Assembly: GCA_036939975.1 (NCBI GenBank)
Contig: JALLPB010000918.1
Span: forward strand, 1-12,191
DNA length: 12,191 nt
Direction of reading: 5' to 3'
Source: Cyclostephanos tholiformis
Taxonomy: Eukaryota > Bacillariophyta > Thalassiosirophyceae > Thalassiosirales > Thalassiosiraceae
Both the position numbers and the translations under genes were made by a program. Within the stretch, counting starts at the first letter, position 1. The number at the start of each line of letters is the position of its first letter. Shown one piece after another: positions 1-7,138 of the stretch. The notes below the pieces were generated by a model. The model did not search any database and was not told where the DNA came from. It saw nothing but the letters and a program-made list of their open reading frames with translations.

Positions 1-426
1 GGAGTGTCCAGTTGAAAGGAGCCGAGTGGATTGTCATGGATGGATGTGCGGGAAAAGTGTAGCCACATAACCCTGGTCATCGTCGGGCTCAATAAGGTTG
101 TATTGTGGTAGGAGGTTGGGCTACTATCCTCATCATACTTGACTACATCAGGTTCTGCATAGTACCTTTTTCTATCAGAGTAATCAAAGAAGACTCGAAA
201 ACAGCAGTCTTCAATTTTGACACGTGGGCTGGCCCAATGTGGTTGCTTGGCTCAATTTGCTTCATACTGCATGACATGATGAATGGCCTGGAGTGATATA
301 CCGCTGGAGTGTCCAGTTGAAAGGAGCCGAGTGGATTGTCATGGATGGATGTGCGGGAAAGGTGTAGCCACATAACCCCGGTCATCGTCGGGCTCAATAC
401 GGTTGTATTGTGGTAGGAGGTTGGGC
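1..426 (-). repeat. Partial tandem duplication in the pre-RT linker of the outer element
   Basis: 1-121 and 306-426 match at all but 3 of 121 positions in direct orientation, a 305-base period. The match ends abruptly at 121/426; on the left it is cut by the window edge. In one minus-strand frame each copy reads I-E-P-D-D-D and G-Y-V-A-T, and the DNA between reads I-S-L-Q-A-I-H-H-V-M-Q-Y-E-A, which I recognise as the segment leading to reverse transcriptase in this lineage. In-frame TGA codons interrupt it. Because 305 is not a multiple of three, the duplication also breaks the frame. Confidence 0.75.
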
Positions 427-998
427 CAAGTTGGGCGTGGCCATTTGTTGTTCTAGGGAGGTTGCAGATTGTGGGTGGTTGGTGGCACGGGGTAAGGGGG
501 TTGGTTTGTCAGTGGGATGCTGTTGCAGCATGCATGTTGTGGTTGGGCCGGGGCTGGTGTTGGGACAGTGTGTACAGGTGGCAGTACTGGGGGTATTGTG
601 GGCCAAAGTGTGCACTGTACTGGTGCTGGTCTGGTAGTGGGTGGAACTGTAACAGTACAATTGTGTGCTCAAGTAATAATATTCACCATATCTGTAGTGG
701 GTGTCACTTTGGGTAGTGGTCTGGGGCTGCATTTGCTGGTCACCACCATGTCATCATCATCTTTGTCATTGTCATTATTGGTGAAAGCAGCGAAGGGATT
801 GTTGTTCCATGTATGTCATTGATGCATGAGCGGTCTGCGTCGTATAGTGGTGGGTGTGGTGGTGTTTGGTGATGTTGTGGCCGGTCTCGGCATATGTGGG
901 GTGTCCAACACCCTCAGAGGTGTGGCAGTCTCCACCCTCAGAGATGCTGTATCGGGTGGATTTGGAGGATGCGGGCCAGCCATAATTTCAGTAAGTTG
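427..998 (-). pseudogene. Outer element linker between integrase and reverse transcriptase, low complexity
   Basis: Sequence rich in TG/CA that, on the minus strand, codes Pro-, Thr-, Ser- and His-rich protein in more than one frame (for example P-S-T-A-T-C-T-H-C-P-N-T-S-P-G-P). Just after the integrase end the frame still reads Q-L-T-E-I-M-A-G-P and then L-R-V-repeats, coded by an 11-base direct repeat CACCCTCAGAG at 909-919 and 933-943. Such disordered linkers are normal between integrase and RT in this lineage. The exact frame cannot be followed through, so it is decayed. No independent gene is seen here. Confidence 0.65.
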
Positions 999-1961
999 TC
1001 AAATGACACGAATGTGTTGTAATTTGGCACTCGTGGTGGAGTGAATAGTTTGTCCCAGTTGTCGAAGGCTGTCTGCCACTGCATTGAGTGTGGTGTCATG
1101 TTTGGAGGCAACAGGGAGTTGACAATGGGTGGGATATAGGCACCAAGTGTCCGAAAAGTGGAACCATTGTGTTGCCGGGATATAAAAATGGAGACAATGA
1201 TAGTGGTTTAGCACTGGGCCAATGTAATAGTTGTTGGTGGCATGTGGTGCCCACAATGGTCATGTTGTGGGATCATCGAAAATGAGGGCTTTTGTTCCGA
1301 GTGGCACCAGTGGTGTTTTATTAAAATTGAATGTGCCATAGAGTTCCTCGTTTGCAGATATGGTGGGATTGCAGCATGAGAAATGGAGTAAGTTAAGGGT
1401 GACTTCGGCCTGTGGGAGAAATTCGTCCCATAGTTGGAGAGAGCAGAGTTTATCGACCGTGCCAAGCATGGCAACAAAATGTTCTTTGAATGTTGCGATG
1501 GCACATCCAGCTGCATTGACATGGTGATTGTGGGGAGGGACAAGTTGGATGTTCATGTTGTTGTTGCGGATGTGTTTCTAAATGGCTTTTGAGCAATTGT
1601 TGTCCATAATGTTCAGTGTGGGTTGGTTTTCTTGCACGGAGGACAGCAAAAATATCGGTGAAGGCGGTGATGAAGGATGTGTCAGTGCGGTTTGGCATGG
1701 GTCAGATGATGATTGCATTTATGTCGTACACGTATGCAACAAACACGTATTGAATGTTCTTGAACAATCGGACAAAGAAAGCCCCAGTGAGGTCAGTGTA
1801 CATGGTCCCTGTGTTAGCATCGGCAAGGGCGGCAAAACATAGGACATTGTGCATTGCACAGGCCTCATGTGGTGGGGCCATGAGGTCAACTTTCCGGCGT
1901 GCCTTGGTGATGGCAGCATGGTTGTGTGGGGTTGATGCCATGTTGGGCATGTGTCCCTTGT
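999..1961 (-). pseudogene. Outer element integrase, inactivated
   Basis: Copia DDE integrase core in pieces. The first catalytic D is in M-Y-T-D-L-T-G-A-F (codon 1792-1794) and the second in N-I-M-D-N-N-C (codon 1602-1604). The third acid is lost: N-A-A-G-C-A-I-A-T-F-K has Gly (GGA, 1506-1508) where the family has Glu. The C-terminal part shows L-W-D-E-F-L-P-Q, S-A-N-E-E-L-Y-G, F-N-K-T-P-L, and W-A-P-H-A-T-N-N-Y-Y-I-G-P. Lesions are TGA 1702, a frameshift in the A-run at about 1627-1632, an in-frame TAG at about 1580, TGA 1260 and TGA 999. The frame continues with related sequence after each stop. Arg is largely replaced by His, Cys, Gln or Trp compared with relatives I remember. Confidence 0.9.
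1957..1961. repeat. Target-site duplication, left copy (CTTGT)
   Basis: CTTGT immediately outside the left LTR, matched by 10266-10270 outside the right LTR. Five bases is the usual staggered cut of copia integrases. Removing the element and one copy restores a continuous reading frame of the outer element, with residues T-D-K before the insertion and G-H-M after it. Confidence 0.93.
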
Positions 1962-2047
1962 TCTAATAATCCCATCGTCACTGGCATGGTAACGTAGGAG
2001 TAGAAGTGAGTACTTAAGTACTTATCTGTCTACGTACTATGGTAACA
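1962..2047 (-). repeat. 3' LTR of inner element (86 bp)
   Basis: Identical over its whole length to 10180-10265. On the element strand it begins TGTTACCATAG and ends ATTATTAGA, so it has the usual TG start but GA rather than the canonical CA end. The boundaries are fixed by the 5-bp target duplication on the outside and the G-tract on the inside; one further base (2048) matches by chance. It contains a perfect 14-bp palindrome AGTACTTAAGTACT (2009-2022), flanking arms ACGTAG (1992-1997) and CTACGT (2030-2035), and the 8-mer ATGGTAAC twice (1986-1993, 2039-2046). No clear TATA box or AATAAA signal is seen. Confidence 0.95.
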
Positions 2048-2057
2048 CCCCCCCACA
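2048..2057 (-). other. Polypurine tract of inner element
   Basis: On the element strand TGTGGGGGGG (seven G at 2048-2054) lies directly against the 3' LTR, the expected place for plus-strand DNA priming. It is G-only apart from the two T residues upstream. Confidence 0.85.
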
Positions 2058-2061
2058 ATCT

Positions 2062-2079
2062 TATATGTAAAGACATATA
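2062..2079 (-). other. Hairpin upstream of the polypurine tract
   Basis: A 7-bp perfect stem TATATGT/ACATATA around a 4-base loop, located between the pol stop codon and the polypurine tract. It may be a 3' RNA structure or a chance AT-rich palindrome; nothing in the sequence decides this. Confidence 0.45.
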
Positions 2080-2087
2080 GGATTGGA

Positions 2088-2606
2088 CTAACCATGCCAA
2101 AGAACCATTAACCAAGGGTTTCCCAAATAATCCTCAATATTCGGGGCATATACTCTGGCAGCAGCCGCAGTCATGGGTGTTGTAAACAAAAAGGGGACAA
2201 TCCGTTCTATCTCAACCTGGTCAGTACTGTATGAGCCAATGATAGTCTTGTAGACCGGTGAGTAGGCAGGTGGGACATGTCCAAGTAGAAAGTCCGCATG
2301 TCTGTGAAATAAAGCTCGTGACAATCCCTTTGTAAGATGGTCTGACATGTTTATCGTAGTATCAATGCATTCCAGTATCATAAGGTCTCGCTCGATCCAT
2401 TCACATATAGAAAAATATTTAATATCAATATGACGTGTCCTGGGAGTAGGTTTCTGTGCATTCCCCATTGCAGTACATGCGTCATTATCTTCATACAGAA
2501 CCGTAGCAGCCTCCTGTGGGATCCCTAAGTCCCACAAAATGCTTCGAACGAAGAGGATCATTTTACCAGTGTCGTATGTGGCCATAAACTCAGCCTCTGT
2601 TGATGA
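2088..2606 (-). CDS. pol: RNase H and Pol C-terminus (open segment of broken gag-pol)
   Basis: Continues RNase H after the one-base loss at 2607-2608. It starts with S-S-T-E-A-E-F-M (the catalytic E is in T-E-A-E), then Y-E-D-N-D-A (catalytic D), R-H-I-D-I-K-Y, and T-I-N-M-S-D-H-L-T-K-G-L, all standard copia RNase H landmarks. A tail of about 75 residues follows, ending T-A-A-A-A-R-V-Y-A-P and G-N-P-W-L-M-V-L-W-H-G before TAG. The stop is 40 bases from the 3' LTR, so this is the true C-terminus. RNase H removes the RNA strand during reverse transcription. Confidence 0.92.
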   Translation of the reverse strand, partial: SSTEAEFMATYDTGKMILFVRSILWDLGIPQEAATVLYEDNDACTAMGNAQKPTPRTRHIDIKYFSICEWIERDLMILECIDTTINMSDHLTKGLSRALFHRHADFLLGHVPPAYSPVYKTIIGSYSTDQVEIERIVPFLFTTPMTAAAARVYAPNIEDYLGNPWLMVLWHG

Positions 2607-4486
2607 TCAACGGTAGGTTGAAATTTAGATTTGTAAGCGATGGTTCCGCCAGCTAATCTTATGCATGTGCCGCCGAATGACCTTCGAGTCTTCACACATG
2701 AGGCCCAATCTGAATCCGCATACGCGTGCTGGACATGAGCATCGTATTCTGGCCGATTATCCAAAAGAAGGTCTTGCCTATTGCTGTTAATAGGTGGGAG
2801 TGGGCCCTTGTTGAATTCGTTCCTAAGTGCTGTTCGCCAAAAATATAATCCATCATCTTTTGTACTATATAAATACTTCAGTGCATGCTTAACACCATGA
2901 AAATGATGTTCATGTGGGCACGAATTCACTTGAGACAATTTGACACTAGCATATGCCAAATCCGGGCGACAGGTGGTCATTGCCCATATAAGCTCACCCA
3001 CACCACTTCTGTAGGAAATCTCCATTGCCTTTGCTAACCGTTTTTGCACTTTTGGATCCGGATATCCGATGGCTGCGTTGAATTTCTTCATCCATGCGGG
3101 GTCCGAAGGCAATGGGGTAGGGTGGTCGTCAGTACTGGTGTAGTTACGCATCCACGACTGTAGATATTTTTCACAGATCTTCTTGACATATGTTGTGCAT
3201 GATATTTTCACATAATGACGAGTCTGCAAAACCAAAACTTCAATACCATTGTACATGTCAAGAAATCCTTGTCGCTTCATTGGAATAGTAAGCTTATCAT
3301 CAATCATGTCCAAGAGGATCATCGCCGTATGTTCGTTTGGTGCCGCGACAGCAAAATCATCAACTTGGCGTTTGAACAGGACACGTTGCCCATCAACCAT
3401 ACTGGAGTATAAGAATGGTTCATGCACAGTGGGGACCAGACCGCATTTCCGGAGGATAGCATCAGCGTGTTTTTCCCATAGACGTGGTGATTCTGGATGT
3501 CCCTGCATGGCAGACAGGATCGGAATGACACCACCCTCTGGGATCGGTGGACGTCGTTTATGGTTCACCCACCATTCACGGAAAGCCCTGTCAGGGTGTA
3601 CATAAAAACCCTGTTTCGGTGGAGGAGCCTCCGCAAATGCATTAGAAACATCCGCACCAAATATGAGTAGATTCTCTGCTGCAGATACAGCATAAAACAG
3701 GCACGAGCTCGTTTGATCGACACAGTTTGCATATGTTTCATCGAGAATCTTTGCCTGCCCAGACCGCGGTGAACCATCACAAGCCCACCATGCCTTCTTG
3801 CGCAAATCAAGAGCTTTTATAGCATACGTCCACACGGAGTGAAAAACAGACATCTCTTCGTCCTGTGGCACCGGCTGGCCAAACATACCCTGGGCATCAT
3901 ATTGATCCAGTTGCAGGTATTCTGCTGATTGCCACTCATCCCAATCTTGTTGTTTCAGTAGCTTGCCCCTTGTAAGACGCATCACCCGTGTCACGACGTT
4001 CAATACATCCCATGAAGTAACGATCTCGTACGCGGGTTTGCATGAACGTAAGTGAGCTGCCACGGTTGAGAATTCCCATCTATTATTTAGTTGGTCATGT
4101 GTGTTCTGTGAGAACGGCGCCAATGACATGATGGGAAGACCATCCTGGGATAGGTTGGGTCGAACCTCGGGGTGCGAAAATGGGAGAGTCGTATATGGAG
4201 TGTTGGAGGAGCAGAGGGTATCGAAGGCCGTTTTAACATCATCGATAGACGCGACCGGCATATCCCCAACCTTTATAAGCCACGCACCCCGAATCCGTGT
4301 ACGCCATTGATGAATACGTGCAGCCGGTGAGCCGGGGTTGATGGAGGCCAGATGTAACCGCCCATCTCGCAAATATAACACCATACCCCCTGTTGGATGA
4401 GAGGTCAAATTGAACTTCGCAAGATCCATAGACTGCTCAAATGCCTCATGGTATGGGTCAGGAGACATATAGATCATGGCCATGTC
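2607..4486 (-). CDS. pol: Reverse transcriptase with PDZ-like N-terminal segment and start of RNase H (open segment of broken gag-pol)
   Basis: Copia reverse transcriptase (RVT_2 type). Counting from the Met at 4483: a PDZ-like segment at residues 33-106, motif A G-A-D-V-S-N-A-F at 276-283 with catalytic D278, the copia A-M-Q-G-H-P-E-S-P-R-L-W at 325-336, and the active-site box R-Q-V-D-D-F at 372-377 (D375, D376; Q replaces the common Y). RNase H begins with A-Y-A-D-S-D-W-A at 588-595. At 2607-2608 a base is missing: the next RNase H motif S-S-T-E-A-E-F lies in the following frame, and this frame runs into a chance stop at 2558. It copies element RNA into DNA inside the particle. The Met at 4483 is internal to the polyprotein. 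Confidence 0.94.
4166..4387 (-). other. PDZ-like domain within Pol
   Basis: About 74 residues with PDZ-fold hallmarks: G-M-V-L-Y-L opening strand, L-H-L-A-S-I followed by N-P-G-S-P-A-A-R, then R-G-A-W-L-I-K-V-G-D-M-P-V-A-S-I-D-D-V, a helix, and a closing strand. The order (strand, P-G-S-P-A turn, G-x-x-L-I-x-V-G/N-D/G, x-V-x-S-x-x-D) matches the PDZ family, which usually binds C-terminal peptides. It lies between integrase and reverse transcriptase. The call rests on pattern only and needs profile or structure comparison. Confidence 0.6.
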
Positions 4487-5782
4487 TCATTGGCCGATAC
4501 AAAACTCGTCCATAAGTGCAGCGGCCGCACCTCTCTGTGATACCTTTTTGGCCCTCGCGGCCCTAGCAGGAACAACACGGGGAGATGGAGCAAATAGCAA
4601 TCGCAAAGGCAGGTGTATGTGACGACATTCGCAAGGTATTGGCCACAATTGGTCCTTCTGATCTTTCGTAGCCATTGGCGGCCATGGGACCCTTGTGAGA
4701 CCGCCGAGATTGATTGTAGGCATTACTTGACCGTCTGTCTCATGTACGGATATGTCCAAGGGATCCTCAGTCGGTTCAACGCCCAGATCATATAAGAGCT
4801 GTGCCGCAGGGTGTCGGGTGTGTTGCAGATACCATGCCTCATCAAATTGCACATGGTGACTTGTCTTCACCACACCCGAATCAATATCCAAGTATATTAT
4901 GTTTTGATCCGTTGCTGTGTATCCTAAAAAGATCCCTTTGAAATCATGGCGGTCGAGCTTGCTCCATCGGGAGCCAGATCGTTTCACACATACGCAAGAA
5001 CCGAACATTTTGAGCCATGATAGATCTAATTTAACCTTAAAGTATGCCTCAAAGGGAGTTGAACGAGTGACTGTATGCACCAACCGATTATGAAGATACA
5101 CTGCGTGGATAAGAGCCGATGACCAGAATTTCGCCGGTAGGCCAGAACCAAATAGAAGTGTACGCGTTCGTACAGCCAGTTTTGCATTGTAGATCTCAAC
5201 AGCCCCATTTTGTGATGGGGTGTCAGCACCGGTTGGCTCCACCACATATTTGTGTTTCCGCAATAACATGTTGGTGAAATCATGTGACCGTGCGAGTTCG
5301 CCACCCTGGTCTGATCTGATCGACCCACCCTTTACATGTCCAAAACGATCCAAAGACGTATCTACAATATCTATCGGTGGTTCCTTAGATTTCGTGAGGA
5401 ACACCCATATGAACCGGGAGGCCTCATCCACGACTAACAGGTAAGCCGAGTATCCATCCCATGATGATATTACCCGATCTTTTGCTTTATTAGGGCGGGA
5501 ATAATCCAATGTGGACGCACGCATGAAGCCGAAATCCATGTAGAATCGTCGGCCGACCTCCGAAGTGCGCTCCGCCATTTTACCAGCCGCCTGCTTCTGA
5601 ACCCATCCCTCCTCTTTCCAATCAACAAACCGGAACGGGTGGTACTGAAAACTGGAGGGTAAACTGGTAGCTCTCCCCGGGAGGAGGTTGAGCTGATCTT
5701 CTCCTTGCGTACCCAGACGGAGCATCCATAGCTCCGATTCCGTGATACGATGAGAAGGAACAGGGAGGTAATCAGTATTGCG
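4487..5782 (-). CDS. pol: Integrase (open segment of broken gag-pol)
   Basis: A DDE integrase that inserts the element DNA into the genome. The catalytic acids are visible: D in F-Y-M-D-F-G-F, D in I-R-S-D-Q-G-G, and E in N-G-A-V-E-I-Y-N, with 37 residues between the last two. The C-terminal copia pattern follows (K-L-D-R-H-D-F-K-G-I-F-L-G-Y-T). The N-terminal part (H-R-I-T-E-S-E-L-W-M-L-R-L-G and then Y-H-P-F-R-F) lacks the His2-Cys2 zinc finger seen in most copia integrases. It continues in frame from the protease across TGA 5783, ends at TGA 4487, and the frame continues one codon later into the RT part. The Arg/Ala-rich end is probably a linker. Confidence 0.93.
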   Translation of the reverse strand, partial: RNTDYLPVPSHRITESELWMLRLGTQGEDQLNLLPGRATSLPSSFQYHPFRFVDWKEEGWVQKQAAGKMAERTSEVGRRFYMDFGFMRASTLDYSRPNKAKDRVISSWDGYSAYLLVVDEASRFIWVFLTKSKEPPIDIVDTSLDRFGHVKGGSIRSDQGGELARSHDFTNMLLRKHKYVVEPTGADTPSQNGAVEIYNAKLAVRTRTLLFGSGLPAKFWSSALIHAVYLHNRLVHTVTRSTPFEAYFKVKLDLSWLKMFGSCVCVKRSGSRWSKLDRHDFKGIFLGYTATDQNIIYLDIDSGVVKTSHHVQFDEAWYLQHTRHPAAQLLYDLGVEPTEDPLDISVHETDGQVMPTINLGGLTRVPWPPMATKDQKDQLWPIPCECRHIHLPLRLLFAPSPRVVPARAARAKKVSQRGAAAALMDEFCIGQ

Positions 5783-6856
5783 TCACTTCACCGGAGGCGT
5801 AGGTAACACTGTTCTACAAATTGTGGGGACAAGGTACCGGGAGGGAGCTGTGTCCACCATAAAAACATCAGTAGGACAGTAGTATAGCCCATCTCTATTT
5901 TCGAGTGTCATCAAGATTGAGTACAGACCGCTGTCACTATCAAATCTTATCGCTCCCGGGGTCCCGTCCCGATGTCCCGTCTGAGTCCATCGAACCAGGA
6001 CCTCACTGGATGCGAGAATGGCCTGTGGTGATATTATCATCTCAACTGAATTTTTACAATAATAACAAGGCTGGTAGTAGATCGAGCCATCATCCAGAGG
6101 CAAAGGTAGCAACCCTCGCTTGGTACAACAATCATCAAGAGATATTTTACCAGTTTTTGTAGCCACCGATATGGGCAGTGGGGCAATCGTGACTACATCA
6201 ATGAGTAAATCCAGGACCCCTGTGACACAAATATTAGCTCCCCCATCCACTAGTGACGGATTATCCGATGCCTCTGCATCCGTCATATTGCGTGTGACCT
6301 TAACCCGGAGGTCATCCCCCATCGACAGACCACACACCCATGGGAGGCCGACCACCCGAGTCACACTATCCATCAACGCTGGTTGATGCGGGCCATCAGT
6401 GATATTATTGTCGCAGTGTGTGTTATATTGTCCATCAAACGGGAACTCAAACGGTGTGGTTGGTGAGGCGGGGCGGATGAGTATGCTGGGGTCCGCCGAG
6501 GAGCCCATTGGTATGACCATATCAGACTCCTTGACCGGTGAAGGTCTTGCCTTGTCCAACGGTATGCTGTATTGGACAAAGGGTGAAGTCGCTCGTGGAC
6601 TCGGCGATAAACGCGGCCGTGGTGAAACTGTGAAACGCGATGTCCCATCCGGGGGAGGCTGAGGAGGAGGGCGTACCTGTTGTGGCTCACATGAAGGGCT
6701 GTACGCTTTCGCCACAACAGCCTCGGAATGAAAATGTTCCTGGTACCCGTCATGCCGTAGTTGAGAGAGAGGACCCGAGAGTGGAAGAACAAGGTGATGA
6801 TCAGTCGTGGAGAGGGTATGACCCAGCCCAACGCATCGAGCGGGATCATATCCTAG
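5783..6856 (-). CDS. pol: Aspartic protease region (open segment of broken gag-pol)
   Basis: In frame with the Gag tail after the TGA at 6857; ended by TGA 5783. A Pro-rich linker of about 150 residues precedes the protease motif P-S-L-V-D-G-G-A-N-I-C-V-T-G. Its D-G-G-A stands for the usual D-S/T-G-A of retroelement aspartic proteases that cut the polyprotein. Downstream are D-D-C-C and, 19 residues after the second Cys, C-Y-Y-C, a possible metal-binding group, then a conserved-looking stretch with G-L-Y-Y-C-P-T-D. The methionine at 6715 is internal and not a start. From memory this D-G-G-A plus Cys-rich arrangement is typical of one group of diatom copia elements. Confidence 0.87.
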   Translation of the reverse strand, partial: LGYDPARCVGLGHTLSTTDHHLVLPLSGPLSQLRHDGYQEHFHSEAVVAKAYSPSCEPQQVRPPPQPPPDGTSRFTVSPRPRLSPSPRATSPFVQYSIPLDKARPSPVKESDMVIPMGSSADPSILIRPASPTTPFEFPFDGQYNTHCDNNITDGPHQPALMDSVTRVVGLPWVCGLSMGDDLRVKVTRNMTDAEASDNPSLVDGGANICVTGVLDLLIDVVTIAPLPISVATKTGKISLDDCCTKRGLLPLPLDDGSIYYQPCYYCKNSVEMIISPQAILASSEVLVRWTQTGHRDGTPGAIRFDSDSGLYSILMTLENRDGLYYCPTDVFMVDTAPSRYLVPTICRTVLPTPPVK

Positions 6857-7138
6857 TCATACGACCGAGGGATTGTCCAGTGCCAGAGGAGCCTCATATT
6901 CCTCCACTTCATCATCCTCTGGCCAGCATCCCCAATCCATCTGAGCGTCCAACATCTCGGGGGTCATGTCCATATATTCCAAGTAAGTCTTCATCACCTT
7001 GCAAGGCAGGCGACTTGGATTCCCAAGTCTATCCTTCCACCGTTGAAGCCATGCCGTCTCAATCTTATCCCGATCCGCCTGGGACAATGACTTCTTAATG
7101 TATCCCTCCATGAATAATGCCATAGCCAACATGTCGCA
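6857..7138 (-). CDS. gag: Gag C-terminus after zinc knuckle (open segment of broken gag-pol)
   Basis: Starts with the last Cys of the zinc knuckle, C-D-M-L-A-M-A-L-F, and continues through a helical, basic stretch (W-L-Q-R-W-K-D-R-L-G-N) into a Trp-containing acidic tail (M-D-W-G-C-W-P-E-D-D-E-V-E-E-Y). This lies in the same frame as the protease and integrase below it, so gag and pol form a single reading frame, as is usual for copia. It ends at TGA 6857, beyond which the frame carries on. The region upstream of 7138 in this frame (to 7474) is a shadow of Gag. Confidence 0.8.
   Translation of the reverse strand, partial: CDMLAMALFMEGYIKKSLSQADRDKIETAWLQRWKDRLGNPSRLPCKVMKTYLEYMDMTPEMLDAQMDWGCWPEDDEVEEYEAPLALDNPSVV

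Larger units (their letters stand above)
1..1961 (-). mobile_element. Outer Ty1/copia element, downstream part (integrase and linker), degraded
   Basis: Continuation of the outer element after the inner insertion: integrase remains (999-1961), a low-complexity linker (427-998) and a partly duplicated linker just before reverse transcriptase (1-426). RT, RNase H and the 3' LTR must lie beyond the left edge. Coding sequence is interrupted by several stops and at least one frameshift. Confidence 0.9.

Noticed and set aside
908..943. CRISPR-like or satellite array
   Set aside because: Only two 11-base copies with a 24-base period inside a coding linker; no spacers or further units.
826..1044. 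Separate small plus-strand gene in the TG-rich stretch 430-1050
   Set aside because: Low-complexity sequence open in several frames because TGT/GTG-rich DNA lacks stops; it fits the Pro/Thr linker of the outer element on minus.
1964..2047. Two copies of the 86-bp repeat as an attachment site or integron-type recombination site
   Set aside because: The flanking 5-bp duplication, primer-binding site, polypurine tract and gag-pol between them identify them as LTRs.
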